A stretch of 64,000 bases of DNA from Polyangiaceae bacterium (GTDB taxonomy: Bacteria > Myxococcota_A > Polyangia > Polyangiales > Polyangiaceae): positions 310,001 to 374,000 of the forward strand of contig JAHBVX010000004.1 in NCBI GenBank assembly GCA_019637295.1, in the 5' to 3' direction. The position numbers and the translations under genes were made by a program. Below, one piece after another: positions 63,322 to 64,000 of this stretch. The notes beneath the pieces are model-generated. The model saw only the letters and a list, made by a program, of their open reading frames with translations. It was not told the DNA's origin and did not search any database. How positions within the stretch are numbered: position 1 is the stretch's first letter; every line of letters starts with the position of its first letter.

Positions 63322-63450
63322 AGCGACAGGCGCGTGCGCGGCTCACCGCGAGTCCTCGTGAGGTACGCCGAGGGGCTCCGCGGGGGCTCGGGCCAGGTGA
63401 CGGGGCCAGCCGTCGAGGGGCTGGCTTGGCGTGCACGGTAGTCTTGGAGC

Positions 63451-63582
63451 GTGTCGTCGACCGCGCCCTCCGCTTTCACCGAGGCCGAGTACCTAGCCCT
63501 CGACCGCGCCAGCGAACGAAAGCACGAGTTCGTGGCCGGCGCGATCCTCGCGCTGGCGGGAGCACGACCAGCGCACGACTTG
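63451..63582 (+). pseudogene. N-terminal fragment of a Uma2-family (DUF820) nuclease
   Basis: A GTG at 63451 opens 44 codons reading FTEAEYLALDRASERKHEFV and then AGARPAHDL, the typical start of Uma2 proteins (restriction-endonuclease-like, abundant in mobile or multicopy families). The likeness ends abruptly near the 3' end of the next, opposing gene. Only about a quarter of the protein is left. Confidence 0.65.
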
Positions 63583-63615
63583 GGGAGGCGTGAGACCGGG
63601 CAGGCCCGGAACTCT

Positions 63616-64000
63616 TCAGTGGCCGTAGGACCACATCGGTCGGCGCTGATCGTTCGCGCGCACCCAGCCCCCCGGCACCAGGTCTTCCACGCGCTTGCCG
63701 GCGGCCCGCACGGTCGCGAGCGCAGTCTCGTAGGCCGCTGCAGCGGGAGCACGAAACCCCGTCGCGCCTGCCAGTCCAGCGAGGGCGCTCGGGTCTCGCT
63801 CGCCCAGGAGCGCAGCCCGCAGCGCCTCGCGCACGTCGGCGGGCACCGAGGACCGGACGAACAGCGGCTCGTTGGCGATGTCTCCCGTGGACGCGAGCAC
63901 CCGAAGTCCCTGCTCGGACGCGGCGTGCCCCGAGTAGGTGGCCCCGGCCAGCACCCGGCCCTCGCGCAGGGCGGGGAACACAGCGTCGTGGCTCCCCAGC
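63616..64000 (-). CDS. PhnD-like phosphate/phosphonate-type substrate-binding protein (5' part outside window)
   Basis: The frame is open through the end of the window. Its visible 128 residues begin SHDAVFPALREGRVLAGATY and then give LRVLASTGDIANEPLFVRSS and VPADVREALRAAL, the C-terminal half of periplasmic binding proteins of the PhnD type (GSH-x-A segment and NEP loop). They bind phosphonates, phosphite or other oxyanions for an ABC transporter. The N-terminus, and any fused domain, cannot be seen. Confidence 0.7.
   Translation of the reverse strand, partial: LGSHDAVFPALREGRVLAGATYSGHAASEQGLRVLASTGDIANEPLFVRSSVPADVREALRAALLGERDPSALAGLAGATGFRAPAAAAYETALATVRAAGKRVEDLVPGGWVRANDQRRPMWSYGH

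Overview
The window is about 64 kb of very GC-rich DNA with dense coding on both strands. It most likely comes from a myxobacterium of the Polyangiales/Sorangiineae type (Myxococcota). The evidence is many lipoproteins with long Gly-Ser linkers, a Ser/Thr kinase with the HRDVSPQN catalytic loop typical of this group, a PEGA/TPR protein behind it, a CarH-like B12-binding MerR regulator, ferritin-like lipoproteins, and chains of ATGA, GTGA and TTGA gene overlaps. MenB implies menaquinone; LpxK implies lipid A and so a Gram-negative envelope. I saw no rRNA, tRNA, CRISPR array, prophage or complete insertion sequence.

Layout. 0-8.7 kb: a partial lipoprotein; a minus-strand operon of a FadL-like barrel, a GMC oxidoreductase and a lipocalin-like protein; a cNMP-domain/CPBP-protease fusion; two small lipoproteins. 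8.9-19.2 kb: a run of twelve minus-strand genes, most overlapping or closely packed. It encodes a coiled-coil lipoprotein, a LysM protein, a cytochrome-assembly-like membrane protein, HemA, HemC, LpxK, a lipoprotein, GcvPB, and three small membrane, zinc-ribbon or coiled-coil proteins. 19.3-27.3 kb: PssA, a LysR regulator, a glutaredoxin-like lipoprotein, MenB, a secreted intradiol-dioxygenase-like protein, and a siroheme sulfite/nitrite reductase with a partner gene, closed by a strong terminator. 27.4-37.8 kb: the CarH-like regulator beside a barrel gene broken by an in-frame stop, a DUF6748/Kazal lipoprotein, ProS with a cystathionine gamma-synthase, a PEGA protein with its kinase, and two plus-strand genes. 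37.8-47.8 kb: an isobutyryl-CoA-mutase-like subunit, a cyclophilin remnant, an enoyl-CoA hydratase, an M1 aminopeptidase with HEAT repeats and a histone-H1-like tail, RecD2, a TSUP transporter and a nuclease-domain lipoprotein. 47.8-54.1 kb: a four-gene molybdenum enzyme operon in the order of ethylbenzene dehydrogenase (ebdABCD). 54.2-64 kb: lipoproteins, two ferritin-like fusion proteins, a kinase, a secreted protease, and a concentration of broken genes.

The best candidates for new biology are the periplasmic molybdoenzyme operon of unknown substrate with palindromes upstream, the secreted protease whose natural ATG is one GCAG repeat out of frame, the two neighbouring lipoproteins that end in diiron-type ferritin-like domains, and the cNMP-domain/CPBP membrane protein. 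Functions are read from motifs and family knowledge only; no searches were run.
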